NCBI RefSeq assembly: GCF_001187725.1
Contig: NZ_LGIQ01000007.1
Location: 184,324-248,323 of the forward strand
Reading direction: 5' to 3'
Origin: Brevibacillus reuszeri
GTDB lineage: Bacteria > Bacillota > Bacilli > Brevibacillales > Brevibacillaceae
DNA: 64,000 bases
The notes below the pieces were generated by a model, which was not told the origin of the DNA, did not search any database, and worked only from the letters and a program-made list of their open reading frames with translations. A program made the translations under genes and the position numbers. Of this stretch, positions 36,163 to 46,656 are shown piece by piece (position 1 is the first letter of the stretch; each line of letters opens with the position of its first letter).

Positions 36163-37320
36163 TCACGGGCTGACTTTGTGGAACTGCCCATTTCCTAATG
36201 AAAATACCTGTCCTTTTTCATTTAAGAGAAAGAGTTGCTGGTTATTCGAAGTAAGATCGCGAATATTTTGGAGCTCAGGTAACGTTCTCCACGGATTTAC
36301 AAAGATATCGGGGAAAGTCCTTGTGTCATTTACCACACTCTCACCCATTACTTGTTCCTGGATAATATACGTATATAGTCCTTTCCTTTCTTCATTTTCG
36401 GCTCGTGCATATCCGAAAGGACCTTGAAATGTCACTTGCTTGTAGGTGGATGGGAGATTTTTGGCTTTCTCAATTAGAAAGCTTTCCAAGTGAAAGCCTG
36501 GAGTTACTTCTGTTACCTTACGATGTCTGTCCTTCCAATAAAAATAGCGATCAGATAGCTGGGTGACCTCGTCACATATCAGTTGCTTCTCGGATTCCTG
36601 AAAAGGGGTATAAGCCCATAGTTGATTGTTTTTCACATAATAGATCCCATTGAAAAATTCATCATTTTTGGGATAAGGGGGCATGAGGTCAAAAACAGCT
36701 CCAAGCTGAGCAACGTCTTGATCGATCATTTTTCGCGTCAGGTTTCTATCCACGAAAACAAGGTTATTGTTGCTGTCAATGATGAAGTAGCCCTCTTTTC
36801 CATAATCCACCTTTTCTAAAACGACCTGTTTGGTTTTTGTTTCGACCTGCTTGGGCTTTGGGTAAGTTTTCGAGCCTTCCTTTGCAAAATCAGCATACCA
36901 AAGTGATCCATTCACTAATTGGACGTAGTATCCTCCGTACCTGGAAGCGTACACTTCTTTCGCTCCTGTCAGCTCCTTGATTTGTACAGGTGCCTTATTA
37001 TCTGTGGATAAATACAAGCGATTTTGTTGATCAATTACGAAAAGATAGTCATGATACTTTTCAAATTGTCTGTTGCTGATACCGAATATTCGTTTAGCAG
37101 ACATGGACTTAAACGGCTGAAATAGCTGATAATTTCTCCCCATGTAGGCATCGCTCATGTAGCGTCGTTCAAAAGGATAATCCTCAAAATAAGCTGGTAA
37201 TTCAGTCTGGGTTTCCTCCATATTGATAGCGACCTCTGCAAACACGGCCGAACAACCTAGAGCAGCGATGCCAGCGAATGTTAATAATCCTCCCTTACAA
37301 GCTAACGAAAATTTTCTCAT
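36163..37320 (-). CDS. Secreted protein with beta-propeller-like repeats, unknown function
   Basis: A 385-residue exported protein. The signal peptide covers about residues 1-29 (RKF...GLLTFAGIAALGCSAVFAEVA). The mature part contains repeated strand-turn units of the type FVIDQQNRLYL, YVQLVNGSLWYAD, FIIDSNNNLVFVD, YYVKNNQLWAY and FLLNEKGQVFSLG. These recur about every 40-50 residues, as in RCC1-like or DKNYY-like propellers. ATG at 37320 with GGGAGGG 5 bases upstream is preferred over the longer reading from 37398. No enzyme motif is seen; it may be an envelope or spore-surface factor, without direct evidence. Confidence 0.7.
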   Translation of the reverse strand: MRKFSLACKGGLLTFAGIAALGCSAVFAEVAINMEETQTELPAYFEDYPFERRYMSDAYMGRNYQLFQPFKSMSAKRIFGISNRQFEKYHDYLFVIDQQNRLYLSTDNKAPVQIKELTGAKEVYASRYGGYYVQLVNGSLWYADFAKEGSKTYPKPKQVETKTKQVVLEKVDYGKEGYFIIDSNNNLVFVDRNLTRKMIDQDVAQLGAVFDLMPPYPKNDEFFNGIYYVKNNQLWAYTPFQESEKQLICDEVTQLSDRYFYWKDRHRKVTEVTPGFHLESFLIEKAKNLPSTYKQVTFQGPFGYARAENEERKGLYTYIIQEQVMGESVVNDTRTFPDIFVNPWRTLPELQNIRDLTSNNQQLFLLNEKGQVFSLGNGQFHKVSP

Positions 37321-37495
37321 GGTTTCCCTCCCATTGAAACGTAGCTTTTCTCGATCTTTTACATAGCAGAAAAAATTGTTCTCATCAGATTCAGACAAAT
37401 CAAAAACGGAAAAGTTTCTCGTTTTCTGTAAAAAATTACTTTATCATTCGGATGTGCTGAACTATTGATGATAAGACTTTATTCCGCACAAAAAA

Positions 37496-37520
37496 GCGGC
37501 CGACGATTCCTGTCAGCCGC
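37496..37520 (-). terminator. Hairpin after the VOC gene
   Basis: Arms GCGGC / GCCGC and inner GAC / GTC; an A run on the plus strand gives a T run on the minus strand. Confidence 0.6.
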
Positions 37521-37604
37521 ATTATTATGAAAAGCCATTTCCATTTTCGGTTTCACAATTAGAACGAATGACAATGATCCTTCACTCGTCAAACGATCCG
37601 CAAG

Positions 37605-37985
37605 CTACTTCTTCTCCAGCACAGCAAAGTAATTCTCTTCGTTATCTGCAAAGTTAAATACGCGGCCAGAGGGCATTGTTACAATGTCTCCGACTTTCAC
37701 ATTTTTATTGGATAGCTCGCTACGCAGCTCATTGATATTCTCTGAAAAAAACAGGAGCGAAGGGGTACCGAGATTTAAACCAGGGGACATTTTGGCCATG
37801 AATTCCTTATTGTGCAGGATGATGCTAGTTTGTGCGTCCTTGGTTGGTGCAATCTCAATCCATCTCATTCCTTGACCGTTGTTTTCTTCAGAAATGACGC
37901 TAAATCCTAATTTCTCCGTCCAAAAATCTACCGCTGCATTCTGGTTATTTACATACAACATAATTTGACCGACTTTGCTGATCAT
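37605..37985 (-). CDS. VOC family protein (glyoxalase/bleomycin-resistance-like)
   Basis: A 126-residue single-module VOC protein: GQIMLYVNNQNAAVDFWTEKLGFSV at the start and VFNFADNEENYFAVLE at the end. The first metal His is replaced (IMLYV), which suggests binding or a different metal site rather than lactoylglutathione lyase. ATG at 37985 is preferred over GTG 37997. It is the common YurT/PhnB-like type found as single genes in bacilli. Function unknown. Confidence 0.85.
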   Translation of the reverse strand: MISKVGQIMLYVNNQNAAVDFWTEKLGFSVISEENNGQGMRWIEIAPTKDAQTSIILHNKEFMAKMSPGLNLGTPSLLFFSENINELRSELSNKNVKVGDIVTMPSGRVFNFADNEENYFAVLEKK

Positions 37986-38104
37986 CGATTTTTCCACTCC
38001 CTATAAGAAATGTAATGCCAAAAACCCGATGCTTCTGATACTCTGTGATTACTTTTTCGATAAAGGCGATTGATTTTTGCTTAGCGTTGAACCTTCAGTG
38101 GTAA

Positions 38105-38892
38105 TTAAGATAAGGCTTGTCCTGCAGCTGAGGGCTGCAAGCTATCTTCTAATTCAAAGCCTGGTACTGGTTCGATGTGAGAGAATGTTTCGATAAAGGC
38201 TTTGAACGCTTTGTTTGCTTCCAATCTTGCTAGAGGTGCCCCGAGGCAGAAATGCGGCCCATTGCGAATGTTTGATGACGGTTGTTGTTCTCACGGTGGA
38301 TATTTAATGTAAAGGGGTCTTCGAAAACATTCTTATCCATGTTAGACGCACTCATCCAAGCGATCACTACATCGCCTTTCTTCATATGAACACCCAAGAC
38401 GTGATTATCCTCCTTCACAGTACGGTCCATTTTGCTAATGTGAAAGCGATAACGAAGCATTTCCTCAACAAAAAGAGGTACGAGATTGATATTGCTCCGG
38501 AGTTCTTGGTAAAGCTCAGGGTCATCATACAATAAGGAGTAAAATGAACTAGCTAACAAATGACTGGTTGTTTCTATACCTGCTCCAAGAAGAAACATTG
38601 TCATACGGACAATTTCCTCATCGGTAAACTTTTCACCCTCAAATACGGCTTGAATCAAATCAGAAAATCCAACATTGGTGATCGTACGGGTACGTTTACT
38701 TGAAGAGAGCTCGTAGTCAGATAGAACTCGCTTAACATCATTGTATCTGAAAACATTCCAGGTATCCGTACCGGCATGATAAAGAATCGGTTCTTCCTCC
38801 AGCATTTTCTTATACCAAGATAATGGAAAAAAATTCTTCGGCTTCGTTTTAAAACAGGTTATCTCAGCTCTTTGAATAATTTCAGACTGCAT
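38105..38892 (-). pseudogene. Cytochrome P450, broken by an internal deletion and a frameshift
   Basis: Residues 1-60 are a P450 N terminus (WYKKMLEEEPILYHAGTDTWNVFRYNDVKRVLSDYEL). The sequence then jumps to the region just before the I helix (EEIVRMTMFLLGAGIETTSHLLASS), so about 120 residues (B-H helices) are missing in frame. The ExxR region and RENNNRHQTFA follow, and the frame then shifts near 38270: the haem ligand loop NGPHFCLGAPLARLE is read in another frame up to the stop at 38105. A normal P450 is about 400 residues. The product cannot be a working P450. It resembled Bacillus CYP107/BioI-like soluble enzymes. Confidence 0.85.
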
Positions 38893-39051
38893 ATATCTGC
38901 CTCCAATGAAGTCATTGGTTATAAGATGGTTGAAAAAGGATTCTATTATTCTTTGTCAGGATGGGAGGGATTTCTGCCGTCTCCAATCAAAGGCCCATAG
39001 CGAAAAACCTTCTCTACCGGAGAAATTTTCATTCGACTTCTTTATGAATTC

Positions 39052-40944
39052 TCACGAGTAAGATTTGCTTTTTGTCCTACGAATAGTCAGGCGCTGTTCG
39101 ATTTGCTGCCCCAACAGCTGATAGACGTGGATGGCCATACATACGTCCATGAAATGCTTATGATTGGTGAGTGAAAAGCCCAAGATTTCCTCGGTTCGCT
39201 TGATGCGATAGATGAGGGTATTCAGATGAATATTGAGGCTTTGGGCTGTTTCTTTCATTTTCAGACTGTTATCCAGATAAGTGGTGAGGGTGAGCAGGAA
39301 TTCCCTTTTTCTTGCCTTTTCATAGGCAAGCAGCGGGCCCAATACGTCGAATACGTAAGCGATGAGGTCATCTGCCGAGTTTTGCAGGAGCAAGCGTTTG
39401 CCTCCAAGCTCTGTATAGCTGACAAACTGCAAATCGGTTTGATACGTTTTTAAAAATTGCAAACATTTAGCAGCTTCCTCCGATGATTTATAGACCTCAT
39501 GTAGCCCCCGCTTCACACTTCCGATTCCGATTGCAGCTTTTAGCCCCCATTTTTGCTTTTGCAGGTATTCTCCAAAAAGCAGACACTGATCTTTTAGAAA
39601 ACGCTGCGTTTCCAGTACTGAGAAGGACTGTCCATAGGAGAGCAGAATGACGAGATGATCGTTTTTGGTCACGATCATGCCGTGGGGATAGCGCTGCAAA
39701 AAGAGCTCCGTTGCAACCTGTGTGAGATTTCGACGAACAGCAAGGATGCGCTTGTACAGATCAAATGATTCATGATGAGTACCCTCCAGTTTAATCGTCA
39801 GGACCTGATAGGAGCGGTGTGCATCCAGTTGTAAATGCTTCGCCTGATCAATCAGCTGATGATTGATCTTTCCGGTAAATAGCTCCTCGATGAAATGTCC
39901 CTTCAAATTTTGCTGGGTTTCAAAGATCGCCTGTTCTTTTGCCAACTCAAAGGAGATCACGGTGCTTGCATGCTCCAGAGCAGCCTTGTCGATTTCATCA
40001 ATTGGATCGGAGGTAAGTAGCGCCAAATAACCAAGTAAATTGGCTTTGGCACCAATTGGAAGCAGACTAAAGCCATTTGCAGTCGCGCTTACCTCGGCTA
40101 GCGGGCGTGTGGTACTTCCCAGTGGCAAGGAATGGATGACATTTCGAATGGACGTAAGCTTTTCTTCTTCGGCAGTAGCGAGAGGTCCGGTAGAGGAGGC
40201 GATTAGCGCACCCATCTGATCGAGAAGGAGGATAGGTGTTCCCATTAATTGTTGAATGTAAGCGAGAATCGCGTTTACGCCCTCCCCATGTAGAACCAGG
40301 TCTGCCAGATGCCGATGAATTTCCAGCGATCGATTCAAGGATTGATTTTGTCGGTTCATTTGAACGTTCATTTCTTCCAGTAACGAAATCGAGATTTCCT
40401 GAGCGCGGTACAAATTGGCCTTCTCCAAAGCAACAGCTGCCTGATGAGAGATGGCTTCAAGCAATTGCAAATCATCTGGTTGAAACGATTTGTCAGGATG
40501 AAAACAGTCCAGGGTAATGACCCCGATGCATACACCGTTTGTCAGGATGGGGGCACAGGCTGCGGAGTAGGGGAAGATCGGATCTGCTGCTTGCAATTTG
40601 GCCTGATTCGTCTCGGACATGGTGCGAGTGGCCTCGTAAACACTCTGACGATCGGGAAATAACGTGCATTTTTTGTTCAAATAGGTGATGCCCGTCATTG
40701 ATTCCCCTGGTCCCAGCCGAACAACAGAGAGAATATCATTGCTTTTCAGGAAGATGCTTTTGGCGATGAGGCAGTCTTCTTTTGGATCGTACAAAAACAA
40801 ATAACCTTCATCCGCTGCTTCAATAACAGAAAGCGTCTCTTTCATGATCGTATGAAAGACAACATCGAGATCCAGAGTGGAGTTAATGGCGTTTGATACT
40901 TGAATCAGCATTTGCAATTGTCTGTGACTCAGCTCTCGTTTCAT
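39052..40944 (-). CDS. GAF domain plus PucR/CdaR-type transcriptional regulator
   Basis: A 630-residue regulator. An N-terminal GAF domain (about 15-180) is followed by a coiled linker, a middle GAF-like/CdaR region (about 215-480) and a C-terminal PucR HTH (about 555-615: LTTYLDNSLKMKETAQSLNIHLNTLIYRIKRTEEILGF). PucR/CdaR activators switch on catabolic and uptake genes in response to small ligands. The gene is divergent from the dipeptide transport operon with about 240 bases between, so it probably controls it. ATG 40944 start. Confidence 0.9.
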   Translation of the reverse strand: MKRELSHRQLQMLIQVSNAINSTLDLDVVFHTIMKETLSVIEAADEGYLFLYDPKEDCLIAKSIFLKSNDILSVVRLGPGESMTGITYLNKKCTLFPDRQSVYEATRTMSETNQAKLQAADPIFPYSAACAPILTNGVCIGVITLDCFHPDKSFQPDDLQLLEAISHQAAVALEKANLYRAQEISISLLEEMNVQMNRQNQSLNRSLEIHRHLADLVLHGEGVNAILAYIQQLMGTPILLLDQMGALIASSTGPLATAEEEKLTSIRNVIHSLPLGSTTRPLAEVSATANGFSLLPIGAKANLLGYLALLTSDPIDEIDKAALEHASTVISFELAKEQAIFETQQNLKGHFIEELFTGKINHQLIDQAKHLQLDAHRSYQVLTIKLEGTHHESFDLYKRILAVRRNLTQVATELFLQRYPHGMIVTKNDHLVILLSYGQSFSVLETQRFLKDQCLLFGEYLQKQKWGLKAAIGIGSVKRGLHEVYKSSEEAAKCLQFLKTYQTDLQFVSYTELGGKRLLLQNSADDLIAYVFDVLGPLLAYEKARKREFLLTLTTYLDNSLKMKETAQSLNIHLNTLIYRIKRTEEILGFSLTNHKHFMDVCMAIHVYQLLGQQIEQRLTIRRTKSKSYS

Positions 40945-41184
40945 GGGCCCACCTTTTTCTCGAAAAATGTAGTAACGAACGATTGGAAGGATGATCTATC
41001 TTTCATTATAAAAATGGAGAAAGAGCGAAACAATGCTAGACACTCTTTTTTTGTTAAATCATACAAGTTTATGATTCAAAATTCATAGAAACATACGTAG
41101 AAAGAAAACCTCTCTTTGATAAAATGTTAACTAATTCAGAATTTTTCGTTATATTTGTCTTTATTAGAGAAGAGGGGGATTAAA

Positions 41185-42765
41185 ATGTTACGCAAAAATC
41201 ATGTGTTCCTGGTCTTACTTCTCCTTTTTGCCGTGTTCCTCAGTGCTTGTACGCCTGAAACGGCCGGTACTGCCCCAGCGACTACACAGCCTGCTGGACA
41301 GCCAGCAGCAAGTACAGAGTCCCCTGCCGCGCCTTCTCAAGAACTGATTATTGGATTCGAGGCAGATGCCGCTACCATGCTGGCAAACACGGATGTCAAT
41401 TACGTGACAGATATCCAGATCCGCAACATTTATGATCCCTTGATCGATCGGGATGAAAAAGGAGCGCTGATTCCGAGTCTAGCGACGGAGTGGAAAAATC
41501 TCGATCCTCTCACATGGGAGTTCAAGCTTCGACAAGGCGTGAAGTTTACGAATGGAGAGCCGTTCAATGCCGAGGCTGTAAAATTCAACATCGACTACAT
41601 TTTGGATGAAAAGAACAATTCCTTTTACCGCTCTCGCTGGAAGGATATTAAGGAAGTAAAAGTGATTGACGACAATACGATTCACATTATTACGTCACAA
41701 CCGTTCCCGACTCTTGTCCTGAGAATTACGGATGATCTGCTGATTATGGCACCGAAGCACACGCAGGAAGTGGGCTTGGAAAAAGCCGCGATGAATCCGG
41801 TAGGAACGGGTGCCTACAAATTTGAAAAATGGACGCGTGATGATTCACTCAAGCTGGTGGCAAATGAAGAATATTGGCAAGGCTCACCTGCCATCAAGAA
41901 GCTGACCTTTAAAATCATACCGGAATTCAGCGCACGCCTTTCTGCTTTTCTCAGTGGAGAGATTCACCTGTTCAAGAATGTCCCGGTCGATTCCGTCGAG
42001 CGTGTGAAAAACAGTGACAACGGGACGATCGCCATGGTCGGCTCTTCACGGATCAACTATCTTGCCCTTAACACCTTTTACGACGGTCCTTTAAAAGACA
42101 AGCGAGTGCGGCAAGCTCTGAATTACGCCATTGATGTAGACGAGCTTTTGAAATCGGTACTCAATGGCAACGGAACGAAAATGACTGGTCCACTTTCCAA
42201 GGTAAACGAGGACTATACCGAGACCAAAGATTACGGCTATGACCCGGAGAAAGCCATCGCTTTGCTAAAAGAAGCGAATATGGATCCGAAAAGCTTGAAG
42301 CTTCAGCTGGATACACCAAACGGGCGCTATCCAATGGACACGCATGTGGCGCAAGCGATTGCCTCACAGCTGCAAAAAATTGGGATTCAGGTTAACGTGC
42401 AGGCAAACGAATGGGGAAATCATCTCGCCAAGATTCGCCAGCACGAAATGAAGGACATGTTTATCCTCGGCTGGGGTCCTGCCTTTGATGCGCAGGGAAC
42501 GATCGAAAACCTGTTTACAGAAAAAGCTCCATATAGCGGTTTTTACGACAAAGATGTAGAAGCCATGATCCAAAAAGCGCTGCCGATTTTTGATCCTGCC
42601 GATCGAAAACAAGCATTTGATGAGCTACAGCATCGTTTGGTCGATGAAGCGGCATGGGTACCACTCTGGCAGCAGGGTGATTTGTACGCAGTTTCCAAGA
42701 ATCTGCAGTTCACACCAAGACCAGATGAGAAATTCATGGTATTCGAGATGAAGTGGAATCAGTAG
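41185..42765 (+). CDS. Peptide ABC transporter substrate-binding lipoprotein (family 5)
   Basis: A 526-residue lipoprotein: lipobox Leu-Ser-Ala-Cys near residue 22, then a Pro/Thr/Ala-rich linker and an SBP_bac_5 domain (PLTWEFKLRQGVKFTNGEPFNAEAVKFNIDY, then LNTFYDGPLKDKRVRQALNYAID). It captures dipeptides, oligopeptides or similar cargo outside the cell and delivers it to the two permeases encoded next. ATG at 41185 follows AGAGGGGG. First gene of a complete five-gene transporter, followed by an M24 peptidase. Confidence 0.93.
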   Translation: MLRKNHVFLVLLLLFAVFLSACTPETAGTAPATTQPAGQPAASTESPAAPSQELIIGFEADAATMLANTDVNYVTDIQIRNIYDPLIDRDEKGALIPSLATEWKNLDPLTWEFKLRQGVKFTNGEPFNAEAVKFNIDYILDEKNNSFYRSRWKDIKEVKVIDDNTIHIITSQPFPTLVLRITDDLLIMAPKHTQEVGLEKAAMNPVGTGAYKFEKWTRDDSLKLVANEEYWQGSPAIKKLTFKIIPEFSARLSAFLSGEIHLFKNVPVDSVERVKNSDNGTIAMVGSSRINYLALNTFYDGPLKDKRVRQALNYAIDVDELLKSVLNGNGTKMTGPLSKVNEDYTETKDYGYDPEKAIALLKEANMDPKSLKLQLDTPNGRYPMDTHVAQAIASQLQKIGIQVNVQANEWGNHLAKIRQHEMKDMFILGWGPAFDAQGTIENLFTEKAPYSGFYDKDVEAMIQKALPIFDPADRKQAFDELQHRLVDEAAWVPLWQQGDLYAVSKNLQFTPRPDEKFMVFEMKWNQ

Positions 42766-42811
42766 CCATGCGCTCGTAAAGGAAGTGGATTGACGCAGGC
42801 AGGAGGGGTTT

Positions 42812-43729
42812 ATGCTAGATTACGTCATCAAACGAACGGGTCAAGTGGTAATCGTACTTTTCTTAGCGCTGACAACGGTCTTTTTCATTATCCGTCTATC
42901 CGGTGATCCTACCGCACTTTTTCTGCCGCCAGATGCACCTCGCGAACAGCTCGAGGAATTCCGGAAAACGCTCGGGTTTGATCGTCCGCTATACGTCCAG
43001 TATACGGAGTTCATTATGGGCGCCGTCCAAGGTGACTTCGGAAATTCGTTACGAACCCGCGAGGATGCTCTGAAGATGGTGCTTGATCGGATACCGGCGA
43101 CCTTTCAGCTTGCTTTTACCTCGCTCGGACTTTCCCTTTTGATCGCGATACCAATCGGAATTCTTTCGGCGTACAAGCGCAACACGCTACTTGATCAGAC
43201 AGGGGTTGCCTTTACGGTTCTTGGTCAGGCATTGCCGAGCTTTTGGCTGGGGCTCATTTTGATCTATTTGTTCGCTGTTCAGCTCAAATGGCTGCCAACT
43301 GGAGGGGGAGGATCACTGATTCATCTGATTCTCCCTGCGATGACCCTGGCTGCGTATAGTGTGGCTCGATTTGCACGCTTCACCCGTTCGACCATGCTGG
43401 ACGTTTTGCGAAAGGATTATATTCGAACAGCAAAGGCATCGGGGGTACCCACTTACAAAATCCTCTCCGTGTACGCGTTGAAAAATACGCTGATTCCTAT
43501 CATCACGCTCGTTGCGTTAGATTTGGGAGTTTTACTGGGGGGAGCGGTTATTGTGGAGGCAGTCTTTTCTTGGCCAGGAATGGGTCGGCTCTTGATGCAG
43601 TCGCTTTTAAACCGGGATTTTCCGGTCGTCATGGCAGGTGTGTTTTTGATCGCCTTCATCTATTCCGTGATGAATTTTGTGGTCGATGTGCTCTATGCCT
43701 ATGTCAATCCGCAAATTCGATTCAAATAG
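42812..43729 (+). CDS. dppB: Peptide ABC transporter permease, DppB type
   Basis: A 305-residue inner-membrane permease with six predicted helices. The N-terminal pattern (RTGQVVIVLFLALTTVFFIIRLSGDPTALFLPPDAP) and the EAA loop RTAKASGVPTYKILSVYALKNTLIP mark the DppB/OppB family. ATG at 42812 has AGGAGGGG upstream. It pairs with the DppC-type permease directly downstream, 10 bases apart. Confidence 0.93.
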   Translation: MLDYVIKRTGQVVIVLFLALTTVFFIIRLSGDPTALFLPPDAPREQLEEFRKTLGFDRPLYVQYTEFIMGAVQGDFGNSLRTREDALKMVLDRIPATFQLAFTSLGLSLLIAIPIGILSAYKRNTLLDQTGVAFTVLGQALPSFWLGLILIYLFAVQLKWLPTGGGGSLIHLILPAMTLAAYSVARFARFTRSTMLDVLRKDYIRTAKASGVPTYKILSVYALKNTLIPIITLVALDLGVLLGGAVIVEAVFSWPGMGRLLMQSLLNRDFPVVMAGVFLIAFIYSVMNFVVDVLYAYVNPQIRFK

Positions 43730-43739
43730 GGGGTGCCAC

Positions 43740-44651
43740 ATGAATCAAACGACCATAACCTCGTCAGAAGTGAACCCTCGTTCTATGAACCTATCCCGTA
43801 AAAAGGAACCGAAGTGGCGTGTTTATTTGCGACGGCTGCTGAAAAGCCCGACAGGCACCATCGGGTTTGTCATCATCCTTGGCGTCCTTTTTCTCGGAAT
43901 TTGTGGCCCGTGGATCGCTCCATATGATCCGAATCAGGCAGAGCTGGGCAAGAAGCTGCTGCCGCCGATGTCTGAGGGGCATTTGCTTGGGACTGATCAG
44001 CTCGGACGTGATATTTTTTCGAGATTGATTCATGGAACCAGCGTATCTCTTATTATTGGGAGCTGCACGGTTCTGTTTGCCGGACTGATTGGAACAACAC
44101 TTGGCCTCGTCGCCGGGTATTTCCGTGGCTGGGCAGATACCATTATCATGCGAATTGTGGACGTGAAGCTGAGCTTTCCTTTTGTGCTGCTAGTGCTCGT
44201 CATCAATGCTGTGATGGGGGCAGGTCTGCAAAATATTATCATTTCGCTTGTGTTTGCCGGCTGGATTATCTATGCGAGGGTCGTTCGCAGTGAGGTGCTT
44301 GCTTTGCGGGAAAAGGAATTCATTCTTTCATGCATTGCTACAGGCGTTCCTCGCTGGGAAATCATCGTTCGGCATATTGTCCCGAATTTGTTTACACCGA
44401 TTATTGTCCTCTCGTCCCTGCAAATCGCGACGTATATTATTGCGGAGGCCTCGATCAGCTTTTTAGGCTTTGGCGTTCAACCTCCACAGCCAGCTTGGGG
44501 CAACATGCTTAGTGAAGGCAAGGATTATATTTTCAGTGCCTGGTGGCTGATTACGTTTCCCGGCATTGCGATTGTGCTCACGGCATTGGGTGTCAATCTG
44601 TTCGGGGATTGGCTGCGTGACGTTCTCGATCCGGAACTGAAGGGAAATTGA
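43740..44651 (+). CDS. dppC: Peptide ABC transporter permease, DppC type
   Basis: A 303-residue permease with an N-terminal cytoplasmic segment then six helices. Markers are PYDPNQAELGKKLLPP, GTDQLGRDIFSRLIHGTSVSL and the EAA loop SCIATGVPRWEIIVRHIVPN. ATG at 43740 lies 10 bases behind the DppB-type stop. The end is followed after 14 bases by the first ATPase gene. Confidence 0.93.
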   Translation: MNQTTITSSEVNPRSMNLSRKKEPKWRVYLRRLLKSPTGTIGFVIILGVLFLGICGPWIAPYDPNQAELGKKLLPPMSEGHLLGTDQLGRDIFSRLIHGTSVSLIIGSCTVLFAGLIGTTLGLVAGYFRGWADTIIMRIVDVKLSFPFVLLVLVINAVMGAGLQNIIISLVFAGWIIYARVVRSEVLALREKEFILSCIATGVPRWEIIVRHIVPNLFTPIIVLSSLQIATYIIAEASISFLGFGVQPPQPAWGNMLSEGKDYIFSAWWLITFPGIAIVLTALGVNLFGDWLRDVLDPELKGN

Positions 44652-44665
44652 AAGAGGTGACGAGG

Positions 44666-45670
44666 ATGGGCAAAGAATCCCCGCTATTGGAAGTGAAGCA
44701 GTTACAGACACATATCAAGACGGCAAATGGAATCGTCAAGGCTGTAAACGGGATCGACCTGACCGTTTATGCGGGAGAGACGCTGGGGATTGTAGGTGAA
44801 TCTGGCTGTGGTAAAAGTATCACCTCGTTATCCATGATGGGTTTGCTGCCCAAGCCTATGGCGTATATAGAAAGCGGACGAATCGTTTTTGGCGGTCGGG
44901 ATATTACCCAGCTCTCCGAAAAAGAAATGCGCAAGCTGCGAGGCAATGAAATATCTATGATCTTTCAGGAGCCAATGACATCGCTCAATCCCGTTTTTAC
45001 GATCGGACAGCAGCTCAGCGAACCCCTCAAACAGCATACACGCCTGAGTAAAAAGGAAATCCGCTACAAAATCATCGAGATGCTAAAGTCAGTAGGAATT
45101 CCCCGAGCGGAGCAGATCATCGATGAGTATCCACATCAGTTGTCGGGGGGCATGCGTCAGCGGGCGATGATTTCGCTTGCTATGCTCTGTGAGCCGAAGC
45201 TTTTGATCGCAGATGAACCGACAACGGCGCTGGACGTGACGATTCAAGCGCAAATCCTGCAGCTGATGAAAGAGATTAAGCAACAAAAAAGGATGTCGAT
45301 TCTGCTGATTACCCATGATCTTGGAGTCGTTGCAGAAATGTGCGATCGCGTCGTTGTCATGTATGCGGGTCAGGTGGTGGAGAATGCGGACGTAAGAACG
45401 ATCTTCCATTTACCGAAGCATCCTTATACACGAGGTCTGCTTGCATCGATGCCCAATGCCAATGAGCGAAAAGGGGAACTCAAGTCGATCCCGGGGAGTG
45501 TCCCACGCCCAGACGAGCTCCCACAAGGATGCACCTTCGCACCGCGCTGTCCGCAGGTGATCGACAGGTGCTTGGAGGAGAGACCACCGCTTCTTTCCTT
45601 GCCTCACCAGTCATGTCGCTGCTGGTTATATGTGCGCGAGCATCAGGAGGTTGCTGCCCATGCTACCTGA
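44666..45670 (+). CDS. dppD: Peptide ABC transporter ATPase, DppD type
   Basis: A 334-residue ATPase. Walker A is GESGCGKS near residue 47, Q loop MIFQEPMTSLNPVF, signature LSGGMRQRAMIS, Walker B LLIADEPTTALDVT, and the C-terminal Cys-rich OppD-type element CTFAPRCPQVIDRC follows. ATG at 44666 has GAGGTG 6 bases upstream. Its end overlaps the DppF start by 11 bases, so the two ATPases are made in coupled fashion and act as a heterodimer. Confidence 0.93.
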   Translation: MGKESPLLEVKQLQTHIKTANGIVKAVNGIDLTVYAGETLGIVGESGCGKSITSLSMMGLLPKPMAYIESGRIVFGGRDITQLSEKEMRKLRGNEISMIFQEPMTSLNPVFTIGQQLSEPLKQHTRLSKKEIRYKIIEMLKSVGIPRAEQIIDEYPHQLSGGMRQRAMISLAMLCEPKLLIADEPTTALDVTIQAQILQLMKEIKQQKRMSILLITHDLGVVAEMCDRVVVMYAGQVVENADVRTIFHLPKHPYTRGLLASMPNANERKGELKSIPGSVPRPDELPQGCTFAPRCPQVIDRCLEERPPLLSLPHQSCRCWLYVREHQEVAAHAT

Positions 45671-46628
45671 GCCTTTGCTAGAGATCAAGCAACTAAAAAA
45701 GTATTACGACGTCAAAACGGGCTGGTTCCAGCCAAAGGAGCAAGTAAAAGCTGTCGATGATGTGTCCTTCACCGTGTATAAAGGGGAGACGTTTGGACTG
45801 GTAGGCGAGAGTGGTTGCGGTAAGTCCACGACTGGTCGTGCCATTCTCAAATTGCAGGAACTGACCTCGGGAGAAATCTGGTTTCAGGGTGAAAATATTG
45901 CAGATCACTCCTATGAAAAAATGCGGAAGCTGCGCCGCAAAATGCAGATGGTTTTCCAAGATCCATACGCTTCTCTCAATCCGAAAAAGACGATCCTGCA
46001 AATTCTAACAGAACCGTTGCGTGTTCATGGGTTGTATTCGCCGGAAGAACGTGTTCAGAAAGCGATCGAAATTTTGGAAATCGTCGGACTCTCAGAATAT
46101 CATCTGCATTCGTATCCGCATGAATTTTCCGGGGGACAACGCCAAAGGATTGGGATTGCAAAGGCCGTAATTCTCCAGCCTGAGCTGATCATTGCGGACG
46201 AGCCGGTTTCAGCTTTGGACGTATCGATTCAGTCACAGGTGATCAATCTGCTGCTGCAATTACAGCGAGACTTTCATCTGACCTATCTGTTTATTTCTCA
46301 CGATCTGAGTGTCGTCCGACATATTACGGATCGGGTCGGCGTCATGTACCTCGGTAAGCTGGTGGAGCTGGCGCAGACGGAGGAGCTGTTCGCCAATCCG
46401 AAGCACCCGTACACCAAAGCACTTTTGTCTGCGGTTCCGATTACGCATCCAGACGAAGAGAAAGAAAGAGTGATTTTGACTGGAGACGTGCCTAGTCCCC
46501 TCCATCCGCCGCAGGGCTGCACCTTCCATCCACGATGCCCGGATTGCATGATGATCTGCAAAACAGAAAAGCCCCCCGTTGTGGATGTAGGAAATCATAC
46601 CGTCGCTTGCCACATCTATTCCACATAA
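45660..46628 (+). CDS. dppF: Peptide ABC transporter ATPase, DppF type
   Basis: A 322-residue ATPase. Walker [19 protein letters not shown] loop [14 protein letters not shown], signature [14 protein letters not shown], Walker [15 protein letters not shown] and the Cys-rich tail [14 protein letters not shown] are intact. It is close kin of the truncated ATPase at 26.3 kb, which helps place the break there. ATG 45660 lies inside the end of the DppD gene. Confidence 0.93.
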   Translation: MLPEPLLEIKQLKKYYDVKTGWFQPKEQVKAVDDVSFTVYKGETFGLVGESGCGKSTTGRAILKLQELTSGEIWFQGENIADHSYEKMRKLRRKMQMVFQDPYASLNPKKTILQILTEPLRVHGLYSPEERVQKAIEILEIVGLSEYHLHSYPHEFSGGQRQRIGIAKAVILQPELIIADEPVSALDVSIQSQVINLLLQLQRDFHLTYLFISHDLSVVRHITDRVGVMYLGKLVELAQTEELFANPKHPYTKALLSAVPITHPDEEKERVILTGDVPSPLHPPQGCTFHPRCPDCMMICKTEKPPVVDVGNHTVACHIYST

Positions 46629-46656
46629 AATCAAACCATGAAAAGAGGAGATTCGC

